DNA of 64,000 nucleotides, from the NCBI GenBank assembly GCA_019187225.1, contig JABAQQ010000018.1:1-64000 (forward strand), written 5' to 3'. This stretch comes from Saprospiraceae bacterium. GTDB taxonomy: Bacteria > Bacteroidota > Bacteroidia > Chitinophagales > Saprospiraceae. This document shows, piece after piece, positions 26,729 through 35,245 of this stretch. The number at the start of each line of letters is the position of its first letter. Position 1 is the first letter of the stretch. The notes beneath the pieces are model-generated. The model had not been told where the DNA came from. It did not search any database and was given only the letters and a program-made list of their open reading frames with translations. The position numbers and the translations under genes were made by a program.

Positions 26729-28135
26729 CTACGGTCCCTTCTTCCCCTTCCCTTCCATCTTTTTCAGGCTCTCCTCGAACAGACTCAGGTTCGGATCCTT
26801 GGTCGCCTTGCCCGTTTCCACCGCCTTGCGGTAGGCTTTTATGGCTTCGGCCGTTTTGCCGTTGACGGCGAGGGCTTCGCCGTAACTGTCGTACACATTG
26901 GCAGAATTGGGGAACAGTTGGGTATTGCACCAGAAAATATGCTCGGCGGTTTTGGGTTTGTTGTGCCGCATCAGGTATTCGTAGCCCATGATGTTGATCT
27001 GCTGCTCGTCCATCAGGCCGGCTTCGCAGTTTTGTTTCAAATTGGTCAAAACGGCTTCTTCATTGCCATCGGAGTATTTTTCCAATGCCCCGAGCAATTG
27101 GAGCAGCATGACCGAGTGGCGTTCTTTGGTTTTCCGGCGAAAATCGGCGGCAGCGTCTTTGGCGAGTTCCAAAGCCTTGTCCAACGCCTCCGCTTCCGGC
27201 ACTTTTACCTCCGGCACCACGCCCACGCCTTCCCAGTTCGTTTTCGTGATGGGGTTGATGGCGCGGCCTGTCGGCACGAACATCATCAGTTGGTCGTTCA
27301 CGGGCATTCCGCCGCCGGGGTTGGCGCCGCCGCCGGTGGTTTCGCCCACGAGCGTGGCGCGTTTTTGCGTTTGCATGTTGTAGGAAAATTCTTCCGCACC
27401 GGAGAAGGTATACTTGCTGGTCAGAACAAACAAGGGCACATCGGGCATCTTTTTGCCACCCACCTCATCGAGCGTCCAGAATTCCTCCGTGCGGTCGCCT
27501 TCGCGCCAGTAGAGGCTGTTGAGGTGCAGGCGTTTGTCGAAGAAATAACTGCACAGGTATTGCACCATGGCCGGGCTGCCGCCGCCGTTTTTCCGCAAAT
27601 CAATGATGACGGCATCCGAAGTGGCCAGCAGTCCCATGTACAGGTCTGCAACGGGTTTGCCCATTTGCGGCGGCGCAAAACCACGCAGGTCGAGGTAGCC
27701 GACGTTGCCTTCGAGTTTTTCCACGGCGGCAAAGCCCGCCATGTTTTCTCGCTGGCGGGCTTTGTCTCTCAAAAGCCCTTCTACCTGACGCTCCGGCGTA
27801 TCATCGGGGCGCGGCTGGTTTGGCGACTCGGGGCGGATGCGCAGGTGTCTGTCATTGGCAACGGATTGCGCTTCTTTGGTGAGCGCCTCGGCGAAGGCCG
27901 GGATGTCATCGCATTTATCGAAAGCGCCCGCTGCAAGTTGTTTTTTCAAGTGTTCGCCGGTCGCTTTGGCCACATCGGGGAAGACATAGCGCTCGTCGAG
28001 CAAGGCGCCTATTTGTTCGATGCTCGATTTTTTAAAATCTGCTGTCAGGTTGGTCGCCTCCTGCGCGTGGAGGGTGACGTCCAGGAAAAACGAAACGAGA
28101 CATAGAATTGTCAGGCGAAAAACGGATATTTTCAT
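26729..28135 (-). CDS. S41 (IRBP-like) peptidase with TPR repeats (secreted)
   Basis: The start at 28135 gives a signal peptide (MKISVFRLTILCLVSFFLDV, cleaved near LHAQ) and 468 residues. An IRBP-type N-terminal helical domain is followed by the S41 core: YLDLRGFAPPQM, VIIDLRKNGGGSPAMVQYL, the nucleophile in SKYTFSGAEEFSYN (about 243) and GETTGGGANPGG. The C-terminal 120 residues are TPR-like (SANVYDSYGEALAVNGKTAE). These proteins are usually periplasmic or surface-exposed. The next co-directional gene upstream (SUMF1-like) ends 159 bp before it, so it may or may not share its transcript. Confidence 0.85.
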   Translation of the reverse strand: MKISVFRLTILCLVSFFLDVTLHAQEATNLTADFKKSSIEQIGALLDERYVFPDVAKATGEHLKKQLAAGAFDKCDDIPAFAEALTKEAQSVANDRHLRIRPESPNQPRPDDTPERQVEGLLRDKARQRENMAGFAAVEKLEGNVGYLDLRGFAPPQMGKPVADLYMGLLATSDAVIIDLRKNGGGSPAMVQYLCSYFFDKRLHLNSLYWREGDRTEEFWTLDEVGGKKMPDVPLFVLTSKYTFSGAEEFSYNMQTQKRATLVGETTGGGANPGGGMPVNDQLMMFVPTGRAINPITKTNWEGVGVVPEVKVPEAEALDKALELAKDAAADFRRKTKERHSVMLLQLLGALEKYSDGNEEAVLTNLKQNCEAGLMDEQQINIMGYEYLMRHNKPKTAEHIFWCNTQLFPNSANVYDSYGEALAVNGKTAEAIKAYRKAVETGKATKDPNLSLFEESLKKMEGKGKKGP

Positions 28136-28294
28136 AGCAAAAAATTGAAGGTGAAACAAACGGGGTATTTGAGATTGGGCTTATGTAACACTAGGTAGGC
28201 GGACAAAATCAATGACACCAATTTCCTTCTTAACATTCTGAAAGTGAATCATCTGTACGGAATGGATTTACATCCTACTGTCGAACCTGTCCTG

Positions 28295-29719
28295 TCATTG
28301 CGTTCGCACCAGGCGGCTGCCATAAGCCTCCGTCCGGTTGCCGCCCGACCAGCCGCCGTAGGGCCGGTAGGAAACGGGACTGAACGGATTGAACTCATGA
28401 TAGCCCCGGTCGGGGTGATAAAAACCGCCGCCCCGAAAGCCGAAGCCGCCTTTTTCGCTGACGCCTGAAGGCCAGTCGTCGTTGGTGGCGAAGCCGTAGT
28501 ATGACAAATTACCGTCTCCATGCGTACCCCGAAATGCCCGGCCTGTGCTGTCGCCCACGGTGATGCAGCGTTCCCATAGGCTGCCTGCCAGGTCCATGAC
28601 CCAGTGTTGCGACGCGCCGAACTCGGCCATCGTTTGGGTGGAAAGTTCCGATTCGGACTTGCCGGCCAGGTGCACCAGGTCGCCGTCGGCGTTCACCCGG
28701 CGATCCACCCGGAGCCTGTCGGCATTGCCCCAGGGGAATTCGTTGGCGAGCGGTTTGCGGTTGCCGCGGCAGGCTTTTTCAAATTCGAGTTCCGTCATGG
28801 GCCGCAGGCCGCACCAGTCGGCGAAGGCCATCGCGTCGTCCCAACTGAGAAAATTGCAGGGGCGGTCGGGGTTGGCGGCGGTGTATTTTTCACCATCAAA
28901 GGCTATTGTGCCACGCATGGCGTAGTAATCTCTGCCGCCAAAATTGCTCCGCAGTTGGCTTTGCCCGTTGGAGAGGGTATTCAAAAAAGCGGCATACTCG
29001 CCCTGTTTGATTTCGTATTTCATCACGTAAAAGCCCCCGTAGCCTTTGGGGAATTCTTTCGGAACAATGCCCTTGCCGTCGCCCTGATAGACCACCTCCT
29101 TCGGTTGGTAGGCGATGTCTTTCCCGACCACCAGCTCATTTTCCGAGTTGATGAAAACCGTTCCCCGGTACCGTCCATTTTCATCCGGCTGGTAAAATGC
29201 CTGGTACTGCTGCGCTTTCGTGCTGTCGGCTTCTCCGGTATAAAACATCCCGGTGGGAACTTGGCACAATTCGATACCGAACACCCGAAATGATGCTCTT
29301 TCGGTGTTCATGCGGGCAAATGGAGCGGGGTCAATGGATAATTTTATTTTCAATGAAACGTCGCCCCGGTAGTTTTTGGCAGGCGCAATGAAAAGCCCCG
29401 TGCCATCCTCCGCCACGTCTATTCTGATTTCCAGGGCGGGCGAATGGTCATTGCGAATGATCTCATGTCCTGTCATCCTGAGCGGGATATGCCGGTAGCC
29501 GTCGTTGCCGAAAACGAATTTGCAAAAGAGCCAGACGGCATCGTGGTTCGTCTCGTTTTTCCAGGCGTTTTTCCACTCCACATTCAGGATCGCGTACATT
29601 CGGCGGTCGTCGCGCGGGCCTTCCACGAAGAGCATTTCGTTGGAAACTTTTACGTCGGATGCCTGTGCTGTTTGCAAGCATCCTAATAGAAAAAATGCAA
29701 GATGTAATAGTGGTTTCAT
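28295..29719 (-). CDS. Formylglycine-generating-enzyme-like (SUMF1/EgtB fold) secreted protein
   Basis: The protein has 474 residues and a signal peptide (MKPLLHLAFFLLGCLQTAQA). The N-terminal half is a beta-rich domain of unknown role. From about residue 240 an FGE-sulfatase fold is recognisable: GGFYVMKYEIKQGEYAAFLN, NFLSWDDAMAFADWCGLRPM, TELEFEKACRG, and a C-terminal GFGFRGGGFYHP. Many such domains in Bacteroidota are not true sulfatase activators but structural or gliding-related proteins, so enzyme activity should not be assumed. It starts 14 bp after the aspartyl-protease gene and is probably last in the operon that begins at 33833. Confidence 0.82.
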   Translation of the reverse strand: MKPLLHLAFFLLGCLQTAQASDVKVSNEMLFVEGPRDDRRMYAILNVEWKNAWKNETNHDAVWLFCKFVFGNDGYRHIPLRMTGHEIIRNDHSPALEIRIDVAEDGTGLFIAPAKNYRGDVSLKIKLSIDPAPFARMNTERASFRVFGIELCQVPTGMFYTGEADSTKAQQYQAFYQPDENGRYRGTVFINSENELVVGKDIAYQPKEVVYQGDGKGIVPKEFPKGYGGFYVMKYEIKQGEYAAFLNTLSNGQSQLRSNFGGRDYYAMRGTIAFDGEKYTAANPDRPCNFLSWDDAMAFADWCGLRPMTELEFEKACRGNRKPLANEFPWGNADRLRVDRRVNADGDLVHLAGKSESELSTQTMAEFGASQHWVMDLAGSLWERCITVGDSTGRAFRGTHGDGNLSYYGFATNDDWPSGVSEKGGFGFRGGGFYHPDRGYHEFNPFSPVSYRPYGGWSGGNRTEAYGSRLVRTQ

Positions 29720-29733
29720 AGCAGGATTCGGTA

Positions 29734-30948
29734 TTACAGTGTTTCTGTTCTTTGAAGCGAGGTCTTCTTTTCTTCGCCGTCTCTGATATAGATCAATTCG
29801 AGGGGGTTGCCGGGTTGGCGCAACAGGGCGTCCATTTGTTTTTCATCCAATGTCGTCACTTTCTTCCCATCAACAGAGACAATGCGGTCGCCAACTTGCA
29901 ACCCGGCCTTTTCGGCATTGCCACCTGCGTAAAGCCCTGTGACGAGCACTGCTTTGATTGTACTGCTTTTATTGACGACGCTCATGCCCGAGATGTTGCT
30001 GATAAAAGGTTCGGACAAATTTGTCCCCGGTTTGAGGTATAAAATGCCTTTTCCAAAATCAATCATTACCCTGAATCGCTCCAGAATGACATTGCCCAGC
30101 AACCCATCGAACTGTGTGCTTGCCAAAGCGCCACCTGCATCGGTGGACCAGTCAATGTGCGGCATGGCCAATATCGTATTGCCCAGGGTCAGGGATTTAG
30201 CCCGGAACTGATAACCCTCTACGCGTCCTCCTGCACCTCCGCTGACGTTGAAATATTTCATTTTCTTTTGAATTTTCAAATCCAAATCATATTTCTGCGC
30301 AATTGGGGAGTTCAAAACAAGAGTACCTCCATTACCCAGATCCAACTGAAATTTCCCCTGAATGACCAGGCCGTCGGCAGCTTCGATGGCGACCGGGAGA
30401 TAATAGCGATTGTTGCGCACTTCGAGCCGTATGCTGTCGAAACCCGCCAAAACTGAATTGTCCGGATGCAGCGTCATCTCTTCCCTTTCAAAATCTATTT
30501 CTGTTAGATAAGGTCGCGTAAACTCTATGCCGATGACACCGTCGGCCTTTTCTCCCACGATCGAACGTAAATCCATCAGCGGCACATAACGCGGCAGGAA
30601 AGTGATGGTGTCGAGGCGCACACTTATCCGGTCCAGCACAACGGTGATGATTTGCGGTTCCGCTCCCGCTCCGGGTAGTTGCGCCTGCTGGCTTCTTTCA
30701 ATTACGATGCCTGTGCTGTTGAAATATTGTTCGTCGAGCAAAAGTCCGTCCGCTCCGGAGTCCAACAACAAATTGGCGGTATGTTTCCCGTTGATATTCG
30801 CTTTCAGCAGGATATGGCCGCGATATTGAAAGGGGATTGTGAGGGGCTTCGCGGTATCGGGTTCTACCTCGAAAGCCGTGAGCAGCAAAAATGCTGCGGA
30901 GCAAAAAACAGCAGTTGTAAGTAATATAGCAAAGAGATGTTTTTTCAT
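29734..30948 (-). CDS. Retropepsin-like aspartyl protease with C-terminal PDZ
   Basis: The start at 30948 gives an N-terminal signal or anchor (MKKHLFAILLTTAVFCSAAF) and 404 residues. The first aspartyl-protease half has LLLDSGADGLLLDEQYF. The second, around FQLDLGNGGTLVLNSPIAQKY, is less canonical (DLG instead of DTG). Residues from about 320 form a PDZ domain (GLYAGGNAEKAGLQVGDRIV). This aspartyl protease + PDZ plan is common in Bacteroidota, and the proteins probably act in the periplasm. The gene starts 25 bp after permease copy 5 and ends 14 bp before the SUMF1-like gene, which argues for one transcript. Confidence 0.83.
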   Translation of the reverse strand: MKKHLFAILLTTAVFCSAAFLLLTAFEVEPDTAKPLTIPFQYRGHILLKANINGKHTANLLLDSGADGLLLDEQYFNSTGIVIERSQQAQLPGAGAEPQIITVVLDRISVRLDTITFLPRYVPLMDLRSIVGEKADGVIGIEFTRPYLTEIDFEREEMTLHPDNSVLAGFDSIRLEVRNNRYYLPVAIEAADGLVIQGKFQLDLGNGGTLVLNSPIAQKYDLDLKIQKKMKYFNVSGGAGGRVEGYQFRAKSLTLGNTILAMPHIDWSTDAGGALASTQFDGLLGNVILERFRVMIDFGKGILYLKPGTNLSEPFISNISGMSVVNKSSTIKAVLVTGLYAGGNAEKAGLQVGDRIVSVDGKKVTTLDEKQMDALLRQPGNPLELIYIRDGEEKKTSLQRTETL

Positions 30949-30973
30949 AGAAATTGTAAAGTTTTGATAATCC

Positions 30974-33382
30974 TTATTCACTCTTCAAGTGCGCCACCGG
31001 ATTGGAACGCAAGGCCCGCAGCGTCTGTGAGCCCACTGCCAGGCCCGCTGCCAGCAACAGCAGCAAAATACCCGGCAAAAACAACACTGGTGAGAGCGAA
31101 ATACGGCTGGCAAAAGTTTGGAGCATTTGTGTGCTCAGGAACCACGCGATGGGAACAGAAATCAAGATAGCGATACCGAGCAAGGTCAGGTAGCCTTTCG
31201 ACAGCAGGAGCGTCAAATCGCGACCATTGGCGCCCACCACTTTGCGGATGCTGACTTCCTTCGCTTTCGTCTCGACGGTGTAAATAGCCATACCGAGCAG
31301 GCCCATGCAGGCTATGACCATACCCATGAAACCGAAAAAGCCGACTACACGCACCAGATCGAGGGCTTCGGAAAAAGTGGCGCGGGCCGTTTCGTCAAAA
31401 AATTCTGCCTGAAAAGGGGTGTTCGGTGCGAGCCGGCCCCATTCCGCTTCCAATTTTTGGAACGTCGCCGGAATGTTCCCGCCGGCGAGGCTCAAATTGA
31501 GCACGCCGAGTTGTGCCGGGTCATAGCGCAGCAACAGGGGCTCCATTTTATAGACGGCGGGTTTAAAAGGGAAATCCCTGACCACGCCGCGCACGATCAG
31601 GTTCAGGCTGTCGCCGACGAGCAGGTTTTTGCCCACCGCTTCGTGCAGGTTGCCGAGCTTGAATTTTTGCACAAACGTTTCATTGACAATGGCAAACACC
31701 TCGCGTTGCTGGGCTGGATTGTCCGGGAAATTTTCACCTGCCACCAACGATAAATTGAATTGCGGCAAATAATTGTGGTCAATGAAGTAGTCGCGCACGC
31801 CTGTTTTTCCCGGCACCGAATCGCTGCGCACATCGTCGAGGCCGTCGCGCCAGGTACCCATCGGCATCGAAATACCGGAAAGCGATTCCACGCCGCTTAC
31901 CTGACCCAACACAGCTGACACGCGGTCGAAAGGCTGGCCCTGCAATTCCACCAAGAGCGTCTGCGGGTGGTCGAAGCCGAAATTGACCGAAATGGCGTGT
32001 TCGCCCTGCCGCCAGGCAATGGTCATGGTGATTAGGAAAATCAACGTGAGCGTAAATTGGACGGTCAGCAATACCTTGCGCAGTCCGACCCGCTGCATGA
32101 ACCGCAGGTTTTGAAGCCGTTGCAGCACAACGATGGGCTTCGTTTTCGATAAAGTGAACGCGGGCAACAAACCAGCCACTACCCCCACCAACACCGCGAA
32201 AGCGAAAAACAACGCGAACAATTGCCAGTCTTCCCGGATGCCCATATCGAGTGATTCGGTGATGCTCAACTGGTCGAACTGCGGCTTCAATATCTTCATC
32301 ATCAGGTAGGCTGCCACCAGGGCAAGGCAGGAAGTGACGACAGCTTCGCTGATGATCTGCCCGAAGACTTGCATCCGGCTCGCACCCATCACCTTGCGTA
32401 CGCCCACTTCGCGTGCGCGGGTGAGCGCCCGGGCAATGGTCAGATTGGTATAATTAAAACAAGAGGAGAGCATGATGACCGCTCCGAGAACGCCCAGAAA
32501 CCAGATAAGGGGGGCCGGCATCCCTTCGCCCATGGTGTTGGAAAGGTTGCCGCCCGGTGTGATATCAGAAAGCGGCTGAAGGGAGAAACGGTAGACTGCA
32601 TCGCGGCTTTCGAGTTCCAACCCTGCATATTGTTCACGGGCGATATCGGCGAGCGCTTGTTCGGCTGCCGAATTATCTGCACCGGGTGCCAGCCGGACGA
32701 AGTTGTAGGTTCGGTAATAATTGAGCCAGTTCCCCGTAACCTGGCTGCGTTCGGGTCGTTTTTCTTCGGCCAGTTGTGTCGCGAGCGAGGCGAGTACCGT
32801 AAACTCGAAGTGGGTTTTTCCGGGAAATTCTTTCAAAACGCCTGTCACGCGAAACGGCTCCGCAAATCCCGGGACTTCGAGAGTTTTGCCCACCGGGTTT
32901 TCATTTGGGAATATACGCATCGCCAGTTCGTGCGTGAGTACAATGGCGTAGGGCGATTCAAGGGCTTGCATGGCGACACCGTTTTCCAACTGAAAACCAA
33001 ACATTTGGAAGAAGGTCGCGTCGGAGTACAGGCCGGCGAAATTGAAAGTTTTTTCACCTGATTTCAACTCGCCGGAGCCCATGCGCACCACTGGCGTCCA
33101 GAGTTCGGATTGGGCGTAGTTTTCGCTCAAAGTTTTGCCGACGGGAAATGGCGAACTGGCGTAAGACTCTGAGCGGCCTTCCTTGCGCTGGGCTTCGGTG
33201 AGGATACGGTACACCCGCTCGCTGTCGGGGTGGAAGCGGTCGAAATTGTATGCATCCTTGATGAGCATGATGAGCAACAGGCACACGCTCATGCTGATGG
33301 CCAAACCGAAAATATTGAGGAATGAAAAGGTGCGGTACTTGCGCAGGTTGCGCAGGGCGACCTTAAGGTAGTTTTGTATCAT
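30974..33382 (-). CDS. MacB-core/FtsX-type ABC permease, copy 5
   Basis: This 802-residue permease (MIQNYLKVALRNLRKYRTFS) has the family layout: N-terminal helix, core, central FtsX module (LTRAREVGVRKVMGASRMQVFG), second core, C-terminal module (ETKAKEVSIRKVVGANGRDL), and an end in NPVAHLKSE. Unlike the other copies it is not paired with a second permease. It lies in an operon between a small NTF2/lumazine-binding-like secreted protein (10 bp upstream) and the aspartyl protease (25 bp downstream). The operon is preceded by module G, so it should share regulation with the permease pairs. Confidence 0.87.
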   Translation of the reverse strand: MIQNYLKVALRNLRKYRTFSFLNIFGLAISMSVCLLLIMLIKDAYNFDRFHPDSERVYRILTEAQRKEGRSESYASSPFPVGKTLSENYAQSELWTPVVRMGSGELKSGEKTFNFAGLYSDATFFQMFGFQLENGVAMQALESPYAIVLTHELAMRIFPNENPVGKTLEVPGFAEPFRVTGVLKEFPGKTHFEFTVLASLATQLAEEKRPERSQVTGNWLNYYRTYNFVRLAPGADNSAAEQALADIAREQYAGLELESRDAVYRFSLQPLSDITPGGNLSNTMGEGMPAPLIWFLGVLGAVIMLSSCFNYTNLTIARALTRAREVGVRKVMGASRMQVFGQIISEAVVTSCLALVAAYLMMKILKPQFDQLSITESLDMGIREDWQLFALFFAFAVLVGVVAGLLPAFTLSKTKPIVVLQRLQNLRFMQRVGLRKVLLTVQFTLTLIFLITMTIAWRQGEHAISVNFGFDHPQTLLVELQGQPFDRVSAVLGQVSGVESLSGISMPMGTWRDGLDDVRSDSVPGKTGVRDYFIDHNYLPQFNLSLVAGENFPDNPAQQREVFAIVNETFVQKFKLGNLHEAVGKNLLVGDSLNLIVRGVVRDFPFKPAVYKMEPLLLRYDPAQLGVLNLSLAGGNIPATFQKLEAEWGRLAPNTPFQAEFFDETARATFSEALDLVRVVGFFGFMGMVIACMGLLGMAIYTVETKAKEVSIRKVVGANGRDLTLLLSKGYLTLLGIAILISVPIAWFLSTQMLQTFASRISLSPVLFLPGILLLLLAAGLAVGSQTLRALRSNPVAHLKSE

Positions 33383-33392
33383 AGCGAACTTT

Positions 33393-33833
33393 TTAGCGGT
33401 TTATACTATGGAGCGGCCCTTGCCACAACACTTGCTCTATCATCCACTGGCCGTCTTTTTTCGCAAGTAATATATAATCCAATCCCCACCAGGCGACGAC
33501 TTTTGCACAGGCCACCTGCTCCTGCACGTCGAGCACTTCCACTGTTTTGGGGTCATCCGGCTTGGCGAACCTCTTTTTAACAAGTACTTTTTTCGCGTAA
33601 TCGAGCGCTTGCCCGTAGCTCATCGCGTCGCCCGCATACCGTCCGGTTTTGTCTTTGTAATAGCCGTACTTGTGCAGCGCGGGGCTGAGGCACCTGATGA
33701 GTTTGACCGTGTCGCCTTCGTAAAAACCTTCGATATAGTTCAGACAAGATTGTTCGATGGCAGCCTGCTCCGGCGATTGGGCATTTGTTCCGAATGCCAG
33801 GGTGGATAAAAGGAAGAACAAGAGTGTTTTCAT
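33393..33833 (-). CDS. Secreted NTF2-like / putative lumazine-binding family protein
   Basis: A signal peptide (MKTLLFFLLSTLAFGTNAQ) precedes about 127 residues. AIEQSCLNYIEGFYEGDTVK, the central LIRCLSPALHKYGYY and the C-terminal QWMIEQVLWQ fit the small SnoaL/NTF2-like fold annotated in Bacteroidota as 'putative lumazine-binding' (PF12893-like). Most members have no proven function. It is first in the operon (permease 5 starts 10 bp after its stop) and lies about 80 nt downstream of the putative start site of module G. Confidence 0.72.
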   Translation of the reverse strand: MKTLLFFLLSTLAFGTNAQSPEQAAIEQSCLNYIEGFYEGDTVKLIRCLSPALHKYGYYKDKTGRYAGDAMSYGQALDYAKKVLVKKRFAKPDDPKTVEVLDVQEQVACAKVVAWWGLDYILLAKKDGQWMIEQVLWQGPLHSINR

Positions 33834-33925
33834 AACTTATTCATGTTGTGTGATTCATGAATGCATGTTTTGAAAAGTGTTTTTATGGTCTTCGTATATT
33901 TGTCCATCGAGACGCTACAAGGCTT

Positions 33926-34031
33926 GCCCAAACCACGAGCCACATTTGCAACATCTTGTTTGTCAATTTTTTAGAATATTATTTTTGCGAAATAATGTCC
34001 GAACCTGAACAAGGGTGTTCGCATTCGGACA
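33926..34031 (-). promoter_or_regulatory. Regulatory module G: paired dyads plus sigma-54-like promoter
   Basis: Read on the minus strand, the dyads are TGTCCGAATGCGAACA (34016-34031) and TGTTCAGGTTCGGACA (33996-34011), 20 bp apart. A promoter-like TGTGGCTCGTGGTTTGGGC follows at 33926-33944, its GG 55 bp from the nearer dyad. TGGCTCG-N4-TTGG is close to the sigma-54 consensus TGGCACG-N4-TTGC. It would drive the operon starting at 33833. Confidence 0.65.
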
Positions 34032-34048
34032 TTCACATTCGCACGGGC

Positions 34049-35245
34049 TCAGGGCTGTTGCCAAACCAATTTTCTCGCCACAGCCCCGCCGTCCACAGTA
34101 CAACGGACGAAATAGGTCCCCGGCTTCGCTTTCAAGCCGTTCGCTATGAACCCATCCCATGAAATTTGATGTTTGCCTGCGATTTGTTTTCCCGAAAAAA
34201 GCATTGCCACATTTTGGCCGGACAAATTCAAAATGTCCACTTGCACGGTCGCCGTTTTTTCCAAAAAATAACTGACTTGCAAGAAAGAATCTGCCGGATT
34301 GGGCGATACCGACAGTCGCAAGAGGCCGACTGCGATTCCTTTTGTCGGAGAAGACGCAGGCTCCCGGATCAGGATGCTGTTGGGCGCTATTAAACCGCCG
34401 GATTGGATGAAAGGCTCGAGCGAATCCGTCTCAAAACGGTAGCGAAAAATCTTGTTGGTCGCCCAGTCGCAGAGATACAGATTGCCCTGGTTATCAAAAT
34501 CATAGCCTTCCACATTGGCAAGTCCCGTCACCAATTTGGATTGAAATTCTCCCGTCGCTCCGTCGAATTGCATCACCTCGCCGAGCGTCCAATCGGCCAC
34601 GAACAAATGGTTTTCGGCATCGAACCACACATTGACCGGGCCCTGCAGCAAGGTGGAAGGGATGAAATCGCCGACAAAGGCGCCGATGGAGTTGAATTTC
34701 CAGACTTTGCCGTTCGTACCGTTGCCGAATTGGGCAACGAGCAAATAACCCGCAGTATCCCAAGCGTGGCCGCAGCCATTAGGGATTCCTGCGCTTGTGA
34801 ATTCGTCCACAAAAGCGCCTGTTTTCAAGTCGAAACGCGCCACTTTGTTCTTGGTCGCGCCCCATTGGCTGACGTAGAGCAGGCTGTCGTTCCAAATGGT
34901 GGTTTTTGTGGGATTGTCGAGCGCATATCCGCTTGTAAAATCGCCGAGGTATGCGCCGGTGTTGCTGTCGTATTTTTTCACGGCAGTGTTACCTCTTCCT
35001 GTTACAAGCAGGAAACCATCGGGATGCCAAACGACTTCTTGCGGAAAAGACAGGCCGCCACTGCCCGCGGTGATAAAGTCGCCGAGAAAATTGCCGGTGG
35101 CGAGGTCGTAATGTTTCACCGAGTTGGTGTTGCGGCTGCTGACGAAGACTTGCTGGGCATCTGCATATCCTACCCAAAAAACAATTGTAAAAATCGTTGC
35201 AAGAACGCGAAGCCCAATCTTTTGAAGTGCCTGAAACCGTGTCAT
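34049..35245 (-). CDS. NHL-type beta-propeller protein with T9SS sorting domain
   Basis: The start at 35245 gives a signal peptide (MTRFQALQKIGLRVLATIFT, cleaved near ADAQ) and 398 residues. Repeats such as KKYDSNTGAYLGDFTSGYAL and KFNSIGAFVGDFIPSTLLQG fit a six-bladed NHL propeller. The last 80 residues (LSVSPNPADSFLQVSYFLEK to KLVWQQP) are a type A T9SS C-terminal sorting domain. The ATG overlaps the stop of the upstream gene by one base (TAATG), so translation is probably coupled. The protein is likely exported through T9SS and attached to the cell surface or released. Confidence 0.82.
   Translation of the reverse strand: MTRFQALQKIGLRVLATIFTIVFWVGYADAQQVFVSSRNTNSVKHYDLATGNFLGDFITAGSGGLSFPQEVVWHPDGFLLVTGRGNTAVKKYDSNTGAYLGDFTSGYALDNPTKTTIWNDSLLYVSQWGATKNKVARFDLKTGAFVDEFTSAGIPNGCGHAWDTAGYLLVAQFGNGTNGKVWKFNSIGAFVGDFIPSTLLQGPVNVWFDAENHLFVADWTLGEVMQFDGATGEFQSKLVTGLANVEGYDFDNQGNLYLCDWATNKIFRYRFETDSLEPFIQSGGLIAPNSILIREPASSPTKGIAVGLLRLSVSPNPADSFLQVSYFLEKTATVQVDILNLSGQNVAMLFSGKQIAGKHQISWDGFIANGLKAKPGTYFVRCTVDGGAVARKLVWQQP

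Noticed and set aside
26699-28105. A 468-codon open frame on the plus strand opposite the S41/TPR peptidase
   Set aside because: It is the antisense shadow of a convincing GC-rich gene with signal peptide and S41 motifs; the antisense product has no coherent domain.
29463-29681. A REP-like GTCATCCTGAGCGGGAT inside the formylglycine-enzyme-like gene
   Set aside because: It lies in coding sequence and lacks the palindrome of the two intergenic copies.
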